A stretch of 64,000 nt of DNA from Pedobacter sp. ASV28 (lineage in GTDB: Bacteria; Bacteroidota; Bacteroidia; Sphingobacteriales; Sphingobacteriaceae), in NCBI RefSeq assembly GCF_016428855.1, contig NZ_JAELTN010000011.1:47232-111231 (forward strand), in the 5' to 3' direction. The position numbers and the translations under genes were made by a program. The notes beneath the pieces were generated by a model that did no database searches, was not told where the DNA came from, and was given only the letters and a program-made list of their open reading frames with translations. The first letter of the stretch is position 1; each line of letters opens with the position of its first letter. Shown piece by piece: positions 55,123-63,867 of this stretch.

Positions 55123-55773
55123 TTAAAATTTTTCAGAGACAGACTCATTGGACTTAATTTTTACGGGTACGCCTATTGCCGTTACCCCATCAGGGATATC
55201 CCTGTTAACCATGGTTTGACCACCAATAACTGAGTTTTTGCCTATGGTTGTACCTTGAACTGTAGATACCCCAATGCCCAATTCTGTTAGTTTTTGTACT
55301 TTGGTATGTCCACCCAAATTTACACCGGGCGCCAATGAGCAAAATGAAGCTATCGTACAGTCATGACCTATGGAACAGTTCATATTGACTACCACAAAGT
55401 CCTTAATGACCGAACCATAGTTAATACAGGTTCCCGGGTAAATGATAGTCCCCTTGCCGATCTTGCTGTTATTAGAAATCCAGGCGTTTTTAGCTATTAA
55501 AGTTGGATAGTTTAATTCGGGGTTCAAGGTCAGTGCATTGATGATCTTTTCCTTGATTTTGGGAAATGCAATACCGATGACCACGTCAAAATCATGCTGA
55601 TCTAAAATCCATGAAACAGGACCAAGAACAGGATAGCCAAAACAATCTTTCCCTTGTTTATTGATATCATCGTCTAGAAATCCTACCAAATGGCCAGCAA
55701 TGCCATAAAGATCTAAGTTGTTAGCAAGGTGACCACCAACACTGCCAGCCCCAATAATGATAATCTTCTTCAT
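55123..55773 (-). CDS. Sugar O/N-acetyltransferase (NeuD/PglD family)
   Basis: The 216-residue protein has an N-terminal Rossmann-like nucleotide-sugar binding part (KKIIIIGAGSVGGHLANNL, GFLDDDINKQGKDCFGYPVLGP) and a left-handed beta-helix of hexapeptide repeats (about 90-205) with the catalytic-His region NMNCSIGHDCTIASFCSLAPGVNLGG. This is the PglD/NeuD/VioB family, which acetylates the amino group of UDP-4-amino-sugars. It complements the PglE-like aminotransferase and the sugar-phosphate transferase (90 bp upstream). Together these suggest a bacillosamine-like first sugar. Confidence 0.9.
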   Translation of the reverse strand: MKKIIIIGAGSVGGHLANNLDLYGIAGHLVGFLDDDINKQGKDCFGYPVLGPVSWILDQHDFDVVIGIAFPKIKEKIINALTLNPELNYPTLIAKNAWISNNSKIGKGTIIYPGTCINYGSVIKDFVVVNMNCSIGHDCTIASFCSLAPGVNLGGHTKVQKLTELGIGVSTVQGTTIGKNSVIGGQTMVNRDIPDGVTAIGVPVKIKSNESVSEKF

Positions 55774-55862
55774 TCAAATTATAATTGTTTCTTGTGTCCA
55801 AAAAAATTAACAAGCTCGTTTGTGTTTGTAAATACTATCCTTTTTATGGTTTCATCTTTCGA

Positions 55863-56468
55863 TTAATTTCTACCATCAAATGGCATCATAGGCCGTTCTG
55901 CACTTTGGTTAACCCCTTCTCTTTTGATAACTTTAATAATAGTAAGCCATAGGATTTGGAGGTCTAAACGGAAAGATAGATGCTCTGTATAATAGGTATC
56001 CAGTTCAAATTTTTTCGTCCATGAAATAGAATTTCTACCATTTATCTGTGCAAGCCCCGTAATGCCAGGTTTGACGCTATGTCTTTTTCTCTGCTCAACC
56101 GAATACAGTGGAATGTACTTAAACAGTAAAGGCCTGGGGCCTACAAGACTCATATCTCCCTTGATCACATTAATGAGCTGAGGCAGTTCATCTATAGACA
56201 GTTTCCTTATCCACCCGCCTACAAATGTTGTCCTCTGGGAGTCAGGAAGCAGCTCGCCATGCTCATTCTTATCATCACGCATGGTCTTAAATTTGATAAT
56301 GTTAAAAGGCATTTCTTTGTAACCTGGTCTTTTTTGTAGAAAAAAAACATCTCCCCTATTTACAAATTGTAATAACAGATAAGTAATTAAAATAATAGGC
56401 GAGAACAACACCAGTAAGATGATAGCCACCAAGCTATCAATTAAACTTTTAATAGCGTATCTGTACAT
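55863..56468 (-). CDS. Initiating sugar-phosphate transferase (PglC-like)
   Basis: The 201-residue protein has an N-terminal hydrophobic hairpin (SLVAIILLVLFSPIILITYLLL) and the monotopic phosphoglycosyl transferase signature: GDVFFLQKRPGYKEMPFNIIKFKTMRD, RKLSIDELPQLINVIKGDMSLVGPRPLLF and HSVKPGITGLAQINGRN. It has the short PglC form rather than the long WcaJ form. It transfers a sugar phosphate to undecaprenyl phosphate, starting the repeat unit. It overlaps the CapK-like gene by 28 bp and precedes the acetyltransferase by 90 bp. Confidence 0.93.
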   Translation of the reverse strand: MYRYAIKSLIDSLVAIILLVLFSPIILITYLLLQFVNRGDVFFLQKRPGYKEMPFNIIKFKTMRDDKNEHGELLPDSQRTTFVGGWIRKLSIDELPQLINVIKGDMSLVGPRPLLFKYIPLYSVEQRKRHSVKPGITGLAQINGRNSISWTKKFELDTYYTEHLSFRLDLQILWLTIIKVIKREGVNQSAERPMMPFDGRN

Positions 56469-57703
56469 TTTGTGAGCATTTCATTTTTATAAATTGGCCT
56501 TTTACCAGATGGCTGGGGCTTAATATCTTCTAAGAATAAGGTGGCAATTAGGGCATCATCTCCAAGCACCTTGATCAGATTTTCCTTAATGGTATCCAGC
56601 ACATGTTTGGGCAAATCCCAGCCCTGTTTAATGCGCAGTTCATAATTCTTCAAGCCAGTTTGTGCAAATTGGAATTGATGATAATAATTTGCAGTTGTTA
56701 AAGGCTTATGTATTAGTGGACCCAGGGCAAGTGAAGCAATAGGAGACCCATTTGTGCAAAAAAGCTGTTCGGCTACTCTACCAGATATACTGCTCAGGGC
56801 AATGAGCTGTCCTTCTTTGTATTCTTTGGCTATCGCCAAATCTCCGGTGTCATATCTCACAATAGGCACAATATCTGCGGCCAGATCTGTAACGACCACT
56901 CTTCCCATCTCTCCTTCCTTCACTGGCTTCAGCTCATTATCCAACAGCTCTACCACCACGTTATAGCGATTGGTATAATACGCCCCTCCAAACTCCCTTT
57001 GTTGGGCTATAAGTCCTACTTCTTCATTACTGTACCTGTCAATTACCGTACAGTTGAGTGCATTTTTAATAAAATTCCGTTTCAGTTCATCAATAGGTTC
57101 CGAAGTAAATATGACTGTACCTATTGAATGCTTGATCTTATTCTTCTGAATAAAATTGGCCAGTTCAAACGTTACAGAAGGAAAACCTATAATCACTTTT
57201 ATATGCTTTTTAACAATAAGTTGTACCGCTTCTTTTAACTTATCTTGTGTTAATTTTTTTGGAACAAATCGGTGCTCATTTCTTAAAAACTGCCACCATT
57301 TTGGTTTTTCCTTGGCCGCAATGAGCATAAAAGGTTCACCAAGGCTATAACCGGCCAGTTCATTAAAATATTTAAATGATGCTGTCCGTATAATTGATCT
57401 TTGCTTTGAATACGGAATCTTAAAAGGCTCACCATAAGAGCCACCGGTATAGGCGAACGTGTGTATCTTTCGTTCATCAACTGTTTCCAACTTCTTTGAG
57501 ATATCACTTTTGGTCATTAATGGCTGGGCTTCTAAGGGGCCATTATAGCCATTGTTCAGCAGATATTTACTGATCTTATTTGGATCAATGAGTTGCCCGT
57601 CATTATGTTTTACCCTAATGATCTTAAATTCATCGATTACTTTTCCACCTTGAAGCTTGTTATATAAAGCGAAAAAGCCTTTTACAATATGCTCTTTCAT
57701 CAT
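56441..57703 (-). CDS. CapK-like adenylate-forming enzyme
   Basis: From the ATG at 57703 (the frame reaches 57751 but that part overlaps the upstream gene) the product has 420 residues. It shows the adenylate-forming P-loop FAYTGGSYGEPFKIPYSK, GTVIFTSEPID, IDRYSNEEVGLIAQQRE, GRVVVTDLAADIVPIVRYDTGDLA, and an SGRVAEQLF segment preceding the C-terminal lid (SGKRPIYKNEM). It resembles phenylacetate-CoA ligase/CapK proteins of capsule clusters, which presumably activate an acid for transfer to a sugar. The acid is not known. It overlaps the upstream NodB-like gene (TGA within ATGATG) and the downstream sugar-transferase gene. Confidence 0.85.
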   Translation of the reverse strand: MMKEHIVKGFFALYNKLQGGKVIDEFKIIRVKHNDGQLIDPNKISKYLLNNGYNGPLEAQPLMTKSDISKKLETVDERKIHTFAYTGGSYGEPFKIPYSKQRSIIRTASFKYFNELAGYSLGEPFMLIAAKEKPKWWQFLRNEHRFVPKKLTQDKLKEAVQLIVKKHIKVIIGFPSVTFELANFIQKNKIKHSIGTVIFTSEPIDELKRNFIKNALNCTVIDRYSNEEVGLIAQQREFGGAYYTNRYNVVVELLDNELKPVKEGEMGRVVVTDLAADIVPIVRYDTGDLAIAKEYKEGQLIALSSISGRVAEQLFCTNGSPIASLALGPLIHKPLTTANYYHQFQFAQTGLKNYELRIKQGWDLPKHVLDTIKENLIKVLGDDALIATLFLEDIKPQPSGKRPIYKNEMLTKCTDTLLKV

Positions 57704-58815
57704 AACAAAGCGGCAAAGTGTCTTGAACTCATGAACTCGGCCTTTGGCCATTTAATCAGAATCTGCTTAAGCAGCTTGTCCAATTCCGATAATCCCTTTT
57801 CTCTATTTAATTCATTTATTCCCCCCACAAAATTGGCTCTATGGGTGCCAATAACGGCGGCCTTACCACAAATAAATGCCCCATTAATTTGGTTCATTAC
57901 ATGGTCTATTCCCTTGTAATTTTCGTCGGTGGGTTCGAAATTACCATTACGTACGTAGCAAACAAGCCCCTCCTCTGTCCGCTCTCCTGTAGAATAAGTT
58001 TTATGAACATATTCCCCATCTGCATTTCTGTCCAATCGTTTTCTGGGCACGGCATTAAACCTGATCCCTTTTTCTATCAAGCTTTTATTTAACGCTGGAA
58101 CAAACACTCCATTTGGAGCATTAAACACCTTTGCAGGCATCCTAAAGACATGTTTAAAAATATCTGCACCTTCTTCTATCGATTGTTTCAGGTCTTGAAA
58201 TTCACTTTGAGCTGATATATAGAAATTAGGCCTGAAATCTTTTAGGGCCGCAGGCGTTCCTTCGAGTGAGTGCCCTACAAAACCATGGTCAAAGGCCATC
58301 CTCAGCTTTTCGCTTTTAGACCGTAGCGACTTTAGCCAATAAGCGGTGGCAATGTGCTCCCTCCCATGATATTCTGGTATAAATATGCCTTCCTTAATTC
58401 CCGTTTGCCATGCCTCCATTAACTGACTACCTCTTGAATAGCGTTCATAAGTATCTATAAAAGTTTCACGGTGGTACTTTTGGTAGTTAGCTGCTTTTAT
58501 TTTTTCGAAATCCGGATTTGCCATATTACAAAATGGCGTCATTACCGCGTGGTTGCCATTTTTATCTGTATATTTTCGAAGTACATTGAACAATGCCATC
58601 AAATCATCACAATTCTCTACGGTATCGTTTCTTTCGTATCGGTTTTCATTTACTGGAAGACCTGCATGCAACAACTTATCGTACACTTGTTTTGACGGCA
58701 TACCAATGCTTCCCCAATCATCGCATTCAATCACCACTATTTTTCTTCCGATCGATTTTCCTGGAATATTTCTGGCGATAGAAATTAGGGAACGCTTTAT
58801 CTTATTAATACCCAT
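57700..58815 (-). CDS. NodB-like polysaccharide deacetylase-type protein, copy 1
   Basis: The 371-residue protein has no signal peptide. It contains KIVVIECDDWGSIGMPSK (Asp32, Asp33), NHAVMTPFCNMANPDF, IPEYHGREHI (His150 and His154), APNGVF and VIGTHRANFVGG (His325). An Asp-Asp pair, HxxxH and a late His are the metal/catalytic pattern of the NodB deacetylase fold, although the usual TFDDG and RPPYG boxes are changed. The C-terminal LDKLLKQILIKWP is helical. A diverged paralog is encoded at 61906-63036. It probably deacetylates or remodels a glycan intermediate in the cytosol. Its stop overlaps the CapK-like start. Confidence 0.8.
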   Translation of the reverse strand: MGINKIKRSLISIARNIPGKSIGRKIVVIECDDWGSIGMPSKQVYDKLLHAGLPVNENRYERNDTVENCDDLMALFNVLRKYTDKNGNHAVMTPFCNMANPDFEKIKAANYQKYHRETFIDTYERYSRGSQLMEAWQTGIKEGIFIPEYHGREHIATAYWLKSLRSKSEKLRMAFDHGFVGHSLEGTPAALKDFRPNFYISAQSEFQDLKQSIEEGADIFKHVFRMPAKVFNAPNGVFVPALNKSLIEKGIRFNAVPRKRLDRNADGEYVHKTYSTGERTEEGLVCYVRNGNFEPTDENYKGIDHVMNQINGAFICGKAAVIGTHRANFVGGINELNREKGLSELDKLLKQILIKWPKAEFMSSRHFAALL

Positions 58816-58835
58816 ATACTAATTAATTTTACCTC

Positions 58836-59975
58836 TTATTTTCCTAATGATTTATATAGTTCATGAAGGCCATCCCATATGGTTTCGGAAGGGAAGTTCT
58901 TTGCCCATTCTTTCCCATTTTTTCCGTGTGAAATCTTCAAAGTTTCGTTATGACGATATACCTGCATGGCCCTGCCCAACGCTGGTACATTTTTCACCGG
59001 GACACACAAACCATTATAACCAGCACTAAAGGCATCTCTACATCCTGTTCCATCTGTGCTGATTACGGGAATTCCCATCGCCGCCGACTGGATAAGCACA
59101 TTGCCAAATCCCTCCCACCATGCCGGCAAGACAAAAACATCTAACATGCTCATGTACAAGGGTACATTTTGCTGAAAACCCACCCAATAAATAGCCGGAT
59201 GTTCCTTAAATTTCTGTAGTAGATCTTTATCAGAAACCTGATCGTTAGTAACCCCACCTACAATGAGCAATACCGCATCTTTATCCTGTTCATGAACTTT
59301 AACAAAGGCACTATAAAGCTCATTAATACCCTTTCTATCCATAATCCTACCCACAAAACCATAAACAAACTTTCCTTTAAGCGCCAAAGTTTCCTTAAGC
59401 GCCAAGGCCTCATCTACATTTACTCCCTGAGGATCGAAAAACTTTAGGTCAACGCCATTGCTACTTCCCTTACCAATGAGTATGGCCTTTTTTTCAGAAA
59501 AAACACCATCTGAAATACCCCTTTCCTGTACCGACCTGCTTATACAAACCACTTTTTGTGCAAATGCCGCAGAAAGTTGCTCCATACTGAGCAGGAGTTT
59601 TCTCTTAAACCCCTTTTCATGCTCATACCTAAATCCCCTGCAGGTATAAACCCTAGTTTTAACGCCTACAAATTTTGCCCCCAACATACCCAACAAGCCC
59701 ATTTTTGGAGTTCCTACATTAACCACATCGGGCCTTATGCGTCTAAGTGCTCTTGCTATTTGAAGAAATGCTCTTAAGTCTTTGAGCAGTTGGATGGGCC
59801 TTACAATCTGTACAGGGACATGTGTACAGCCTTCTTCTTTACAATAACTAGTTATTTTTTCACCTTCGGGAGCCATTAAAAAAACCTCATATCCCAGTGA
59901 TTTAAAATATGCTGCCTGCCCTTTAATCAATGGGCCGCTTCCTGGTGAGGTAATTCCCAATACAAGTCGCTTCAT
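58836..59975 (-). CDS. Family 4-like glycosyltransferase (PglA-like)
   Basis: The 379-residue GT-B enzyme has GPLIKGQAAYFKSLGYEVFLMAPEG, RPDVVNVGTPKMGLLGMLGAKFVGVKTRVYTCRGFRYE, KKAILIGKGSSNGVDLKFF, FVGRIMDRKGINELYSAF and AWWEGFGNVLIQSAAMGIPVISTDGTGCRDA. The EX7E motif ends in Gln (EGFGNVLIQ), an unusual last residue. The sequence style resembles enzymes that add the second sugar to bacillosamine-type lipid carriers. It overlaps the GT2 gene by 4 bp and lies 20 bp before NodB-like copy 1. Confidence 0.9.
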   Translation of the reverse strand: MKRLVLGITSPGSGPLIKGQAAYFKSLGYEVFLMAPEGEKITSYCKEEGCTHVPVQIVRPIQLLKDLRAFLQIARALRRIRPDVVNVGTPKMGLLGMLGAKFVGVKTRVYTCRGFRYEHEKGFKRKLLLSMEQLSAAFAQKVVCISRSVQERGISDGVFSEKKAILIGKGSSNGVDLKFFDPQGVNVDEALALKETLALKGKFVYGFVGRIMDRKGINELYSAFVKVHEQDKDAVLLIVGGVTNDQVSDKDLLQKFKEHPAIYWVGFQQNVPLYMSMLDVFVLPAWWEGFGNVLIQSAAMGIPVISTDGTGCRDAFSAGYNGLCVPVKNVPALGRAMQVYRHNETLKISHGKNGKEWAKNFPSETIWDGLHELYKSLGK

Positions 59976-60841
59976 GCTTGATATTTCTTTAAGTCGTTAT
60001 TTACCTGTTCAAATTCCCTGCTCTCTACATCAGATGGCATTTTACCACGCTTTTTTAAATAAAAATCGACCGAAACAAAAGGATATACCAGCAGTTTTAA
60101 ACAGATTTTGGCAGCATTAACCATTACTCTTTTTGCATAATGAGAGGGACTATTTTTCAGCAGGGAAAAAGCGCAAAGCATGGCATAATAATTGGATTTC
60201 AGTATTTTGCCCTTAGTTACCGATACAAATTCTGAATAATAGTAAAGTACATCAGGTACCGTTAGGTAATAGTGGTTATTCAGCATTCTATCTACAAAAT
60301 CAGTATCTTCTGCCAATTTCAACTTGGTATTAAATTGGTATTTTTTGGCACTTCCCAACCTTACCATTGCCGTTCTTAGTACCACATTTCTTCTGTCGCC
60401 TATTTTAAATTTTACCGGTACGCCAGGCCCCTTGCCCCTAACTGTTTCCAATTGCAGTGCTGCATTATAGCTTCCATTTGCACAACAGGTCAGTATGACT
60501 TCCGAATGTTGTTCCATAATTGCCAATTGCTTTTCCAACTTCTGTGGATGATAAAAATCATCTGCATCTAAAAAAGCGAGGTATTGACCCTGCGCTGCAT
60601 CAAGCGCAACTTGCCTGGCAAAAGGGCGCCCCTTATTCTTCTCTAGGTGGATGACCTGAAAACGATCATCGTGGAGGTTATCTAGATAAACCCTTGTTCC
60701 ATCTGTTGAACCATCATTTACAATAATGCATTTCCAATGACTATAGGTCTGATAAAGTAGCGATCCAATAGCCACAGGCAAAGTATCCTGCCCATTATAA
60801 ACCGGAATCATAATGTTAATTAGGGGCCTATTCTGATCCAT
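59972..60841 (-). CDS. Family 2 glycosyltransferase
   Basis: The 289-residue protein is a GT-A enzyme: INIMIPVYNGQDTLPVAIGSLLYQTY, WKCIIVNDGSTDGTRVYL, GRPFARQVALDAAQGQYLAFLDADDFYHPQKL (DXD-type ADD) and AEDTDFVDRML. It has no membrane helix. It adds a sugar of unknown type to the growing repeat unit. It overlaps the downstream glycosyltransferase gene by 4 bp and the upstream one by 14 bp, so the three are tightly coupled. Confidence 0.93.
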   Translation of the reverse strand: MDQNRPLINIMIPVYNGQDTLPVAIGSLLYQTYSHWKCIIVNDGSTDGTRVYLDNLHDDRFQVIHLEKNKGRPFARQVALDAAQGQYLAFLDADDFYHPQKLEKQLAIMEQHSEVILTCCANGSYNAALQLETVRGKGPGVPVKFKIGDRRNVVLRTAMVRLGSAKKYQFNTKLKLAEDTDFVDRMLNNHYYLTVPDVLYYYSEFVSVTKGKILKSNYYAMLCAFSLLKNSPSHYAKRVMVNAAKICLKLLVYPFVSVDFYLKKRGKMPSDVESREFEQVNNDLKKYQA

Positions 60842-61913
60842 TAGAATTTAGTGCTAATGATGTAATTAAATTCTCTACAATATTCTCGAGGTTATATTTC
60901 GTTTTGATTTCAAGCGCCCTGGCTGCCAATCTAGATCTAAGTGGCTCATCTTGAATCAACTGGTCAATACCAGCTGCCAGTTGCTCATGATCATTAACTG
61001 GCACTTTTAGGCCATTTTCACCAGGGGTGATAAAATCATCGTCTCCTCTCCATGGCATACAATTCGTAGCAACACAAGGCAAACCAATAGCCATCGCTTC
61101 TATTAATGCCATTGGAAAATTTTCGGTGTGTGAAGGCATTACATATATTTTTGCCTTAGAAAGGTGCAGTGCAATATCTTGCTGAAGTCCTAAAAACACT
61201 ACCCGGTCTTGTATACCAAGTTCCTTTACCAGTTCTTCTAATGCAGGGCGTACAGGACCATCGCCAAGTAAATGCAATTTCCAATTGCCTTGGGTAAGTG
61301 CAAATGCCTTAATGAGTACATCCTGACCTTTCTCTGGAGATAAACGGCCCATGGAAATGATCACATCTTCCTTTTCTACAGGCTTGGCCACAGGAAAAAA
61401 TACCGGATTATCTATGATAAACGCATTCTTTTGGCCAAAAACCCGCTGTATTTTCTGCTTGGCAGCTTCAGAAAGAACCAGCACTCCTTTAACTCTTGGA
61501 TATATCCATTTGTCTAACAAGGGATATGGCGATTGTCCTTTTCTTTCTGGATTAGAGTGGTCGGCAAAATAAACTGGATATTTCAATCCAATGGCCGAGA
61601 GGTAAACAAATGAATTTAGCCACTCTCCATTAGAAATGATCCGATCCGGCTTAATCTTTTTAATCGTTTTACGGATAAATGCCATGGTATTTATGGTGTA
61701 TTTCCACTTTGAGCTCCCATTTCGCAGCACCTCGTTTTCTATAATTTTAACTTCTGGCCTTACCTTAAAAAAATGAACCCTTTTGTGCAGCAATATCAAA
61801 AACACTTCGTATTTACCTTGCCTTACCAATTCATTGGCAAACGTAGTTACCACGCGATCTATTCCGCCACCATTTATACCGTTCAACACAAATGCGATCT
61901 TCTTCTTATCCAT
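60828..61913 (-). CDS. Family 4 glycosyltransferase
   Basis: The 361-residue GT-B protein has KKIAFVLNGINGGGIDRVVTTFANELVRQG, PDRIISNGEWLNSFVYLSAIGLKYPVYFADHSNP, VIISMGRLSPEKGQDVLIKAFAL, WKLHLLGDGPVRPALEEL and MPSHTENFPMALIEAMAIGLPCVATNC. The EX7E motif is complete (ENFPMALIE). It is probably a retaining enzyme using a nucleotide sugar. It overlaps the NodB-like copy 2 gene by 8 bp and the GT2 gene by 14 bp. Confidence 0.94.
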   Translation of the reverse strand: MDKKKIAFVLNGINGGGIDRVVTTFANELVRQGKYEVFLILLHKRVHFFKVRPEVKIIENEVLRNGSSKWKYTINTMAFIRKTIKKIKPDRIISNGEWLNSFVYLSAIGLKYPVYFADHSNPERKGQSPYPLLDKWIYPRVKGVLVLSEAAKQKIQRVFGQKNAFIIDNPVFFPVAKPVEKEDVIISMGRLSPEKGQDVLIKAFALTQGNWKLHLLGDGPVRPALEELVKELGIQDRVVFLGLQQDIALHLSKAKIYVMPSHTENFPMALIEAMAIGLPCVATNCMPWRGDDDFITPGENGLKVPVNDHEQLAAGIDQLIQDEPLRSRLAARALEIKTKYNLENIVENLITSLALNSNGSE

Positions 61914-63036
61914 TATTTTTTGTGTAAAGATTTACCAACTGTTCGGAGTTCATAAAAACTATATCACTCCATTTTTTCAACATCTTACTGAGCAATTCAT
62001 TTAATAATTTGAGGTTTGTTGTTCTGTTATCTTCTACCAGCGATCCGATATAATTTACCCGATGGGTATCTATAATAACGGGCTTCCCCCATCTAAAGGC
62101 CACCTCCATACGCTGTAAGCAGTTGGACACCCAATCAAATGTGGGCTTGGAAGAAGGTTCGAAAAAGCAATTCCTTACCAGGTTTACTTTCCCACTTTTT
62201 GGATCCAGCCCAGGTCTCCTGAAATATCTTTTATAAGTTCTTTTACCCTCAATCATTCCTTGCGGAAGCAGGTGGATAATCTTTCCCTGCAAGGCAGGTA
62301 CTCCCTTGGTCTGCAAGTAACCGATAAGGCTTTGCGAAGCAATATAACAAGGTGGGATAAAGGACTTGGGTACAAAGCCAAAAACATCTTCGAATACCTC
62401 TAGGCCTTCATCGATACTTTTCCATTGTATTTCTTCGTCCCTACCTTCGGCGTAATCATAAGCCGCCATGAAATACTCAGGCGAATCATTTGCAGCAACA
62501 ATACCAAATACACCGCTATCAAAAGCCAAATGAGTTTGGGCGTCTCCCTTACGTAAGCTCTGTAACCATCTTTGCTGATGTACATGCTCACGTCCATGAT
62601 ATTGTGGAAACATGAAGCCAGCCTCGATCCCTTCTTTCCATATCTGCAATGCACCAGGACAACTACGGTCCATAGTCTGGTGAAAGGGTTCCCAGAAGAA
62701 ATTGGAGAAATGATGTTTTTTGATCTGATCAAAATCTGGGTTACCCGTAGTTACATTAAAGGTAAATACCGGATGGTTTCCTTGGCGATCCCTATGTCCC
62801 TTCAACACTTCAAACAGTGCCGTTACGTCGGCTGAAGATGCATTACTGTCGAACCGGTTAAAAGAATCGTTCTGAATAGGCAAGCCTTTTACGCATAAAT
62901 GGTCAAAAACTTCTTTAGAGGGCATTCGAATTCCCCCCCAGTCGTCGGATTCAAAAACAACAATCTTTTTGTGCACCTTTTGTCCAAGGGCTGACTGTAG
63001 ATTAAGGGAAATATTTTTCTTTAATTGACCAAACAT
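61906..63036 (-). CDS. NodB-like polysaccharide deacetylase-type protein, copy 2
   Basis: The 376-residue protein is a diverged paralog of the one at 57700-58815. It shares KIVVFESDDWGGIRMPSK (Asp31, Asp32), NHPVFTFNVTTGNPDF, FPQYHGREHVHQQRW (His147, His151), FIPPCY and VIIDTHRVNYIGS, with the same spacing. It carries no signal peptide. The family appears in Bacteroidota polysaccharide clusters under names such as polysaccharide (de)acetylase. Two copies at either side of three glycosyltransferases suggest two deacetylation (or hydrolysis) steps on different intermediates. It lies 3 bp after the polymerase gene. Confidence 0.8.
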   Translation of the reverse strand: MFGQLKKNISLNLQSALGQKVHKKIVVFESDDWGGIRMPSKEVFDHLCVKGLPIQNDSFNRFDSNASSADVTALFEVLKGHRDRQGNHPVFTFNVTTGNPDFDQIKKHHFSNFFWEPFHQTMDRSCPGALQIWKEGIEAGFMFPQYHGREHVHQQRWLQSLRKGDAQTHLAFDSGVFGIVAANDSPEYFMAAYDYAEGRDEEIQWKSIDEGLEVFEDVFGFVPKSFIPPCYIASQSLIGYLQTKGVPALQGKIIHLLPQGMIEGKRTYKRYFRRPGLDPKSGKVNLVRNCFFEPSSKPTFDWVSNCLQRMEVAFRWGKPVIIDTHRVNYIGSLVEDNRTTNLKLLNELLSKMLKKWSDIVFMNSEQLVNLYTKNNG

Positions 63037-63039
63037 CTT

Positions 63040-63822
63040 CTATTTTTTAAACCAGTCTAACATTGATTGTCCCTGCTCTCCTATACACAATATGGGGTTG
63101 CCCGTTATTACCAATACATTAATGGTCTGAAGACCTATTCTAAATGTATAAGCCACATATACTGCTAGTAATGGAGTAGCTATATATACTACCCGTTTTA
63201 ACCATATAAAATGATCACTGTAATTTTGTACCAGTAAAAAGGCGAAGCAAAATGTAAGGTAGTAACTAGGCAAGAGGAAGCGACCAAATGCAGGGATAGC
63301 GGAAAGGATATTGAAGCCAATAAGCAAGTACAATATCATACAAAAAATATTTAACAACGTGGGTTTTGAGCTGATAAAGTTCCTATGAAAAACAAACGAA
63401 AAAATGATGATGAAGAACGCAAAGCATTTGATGACCTGCGCTTTTAATAAAATAAACCATTTTGTACCAATTTCTGCTTCCTGTAAGTTATCTGCATAGT
63501 TTTGGTTTACATAAGTAGTGAGCTTTTTGTGCAGAAACTCTGGTGCATGGTTTAACAAAACCTCTTGTAGGCTTTGTAATTGTACAAAGCTGAAAAAGAA
63601 GGAACATAAAAAGGCATAGAATAATACCGTAAGATTTTTAGTATATGTGTAAGAGAAATAAACAATACCTAAAGGAATAATAAAAGAAAAATGGAAAAAA
63701 ACAGCAGACGAAGCCATAAGCAGGTACTTAGTTCGCTTTTCTAGAAATATATAGGGCAGCATCCCATAAATAAATACTTGGGTAGCTGTCCAAAATCTAA
63801 ATCCATTAATAGACCAAAAGGG
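63040..63822 (-). CDS. EpsG-like polysaccharide polymerase, C-terminal part (N-terminus lost at contig end)
   Basis: The genomic part encodes 260 residues starting PFWSINGFRFWTATQVFIYGMLPYIF, followed by about six membrane helices (KYLLMASSAVFFHFSFIIPLGIVYFSY; VLFYAFLCSFFFSFVQL; CFAFFIIIFSFVF; FCMILYLLIGFNIL; LLPSYYLTFCFAFLLV; YIATPLLAVYVAY). The NGFR.W.A......G..P and H.SF.....Y patterns fit EpsG/Wzy-type polymerases that join repeat units. The N-terminal third is missing because genomic sequence ends at 63822. The 14 codons upstream (MARSSAASDVYKRQ) are sequencing adapter and must not be annotated as protein. Confidence 0.8.
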   Translation of the reverse strand, partial: PFWSINGFRFWTATQVFIYGMLPYIFLEKRTKYLLMASSAVFFHFSFIIPLGIVYFSYTYTKNLTVLFYAFLCSFFFSFVQLQSLQEVLLNHAPEFLHKKLTTYVNQNYADNLQEAEIGTKWFILLKAQVIKCFAFFIIIFSFVFHRNFISSKPTLLNIFCMILYLLIGFNILSAIPAFGRFLLPSYYLTFCFAFLLVQNYSDHFIWLKRVVYIATPLLAVYVAYTFRIGLQTINVLVITGNPILCIGEQGQSMLDWFKK

Positions 63823-63867
63823 CTGTCTCTTATACACATCTGACGCTGCCGACGATCGAGCCAAAAA
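63823..63867. other. Nextera transposase adapter plus index-like bases (artefact)
   Basis: CTGTCTCTTATACACATCT (63823-63841) is the 19-bp Tn5 mosaic end; GACGCTGCCGACGA (63842-63855) completes the reverse complement of the Nextera read-1 adapter. The next bases (TCGAGCCA and an A run) look like an index and low-quality tail. This is library sequence, not part of the organism's genome. Confidence 0.98.

Noticed and set aside
63823..63864. N-terminal extension MARSSAASDVYKRQ of the polymerase
   Set aside because: It is translated Nextera adapter, not genomic coding sequence.
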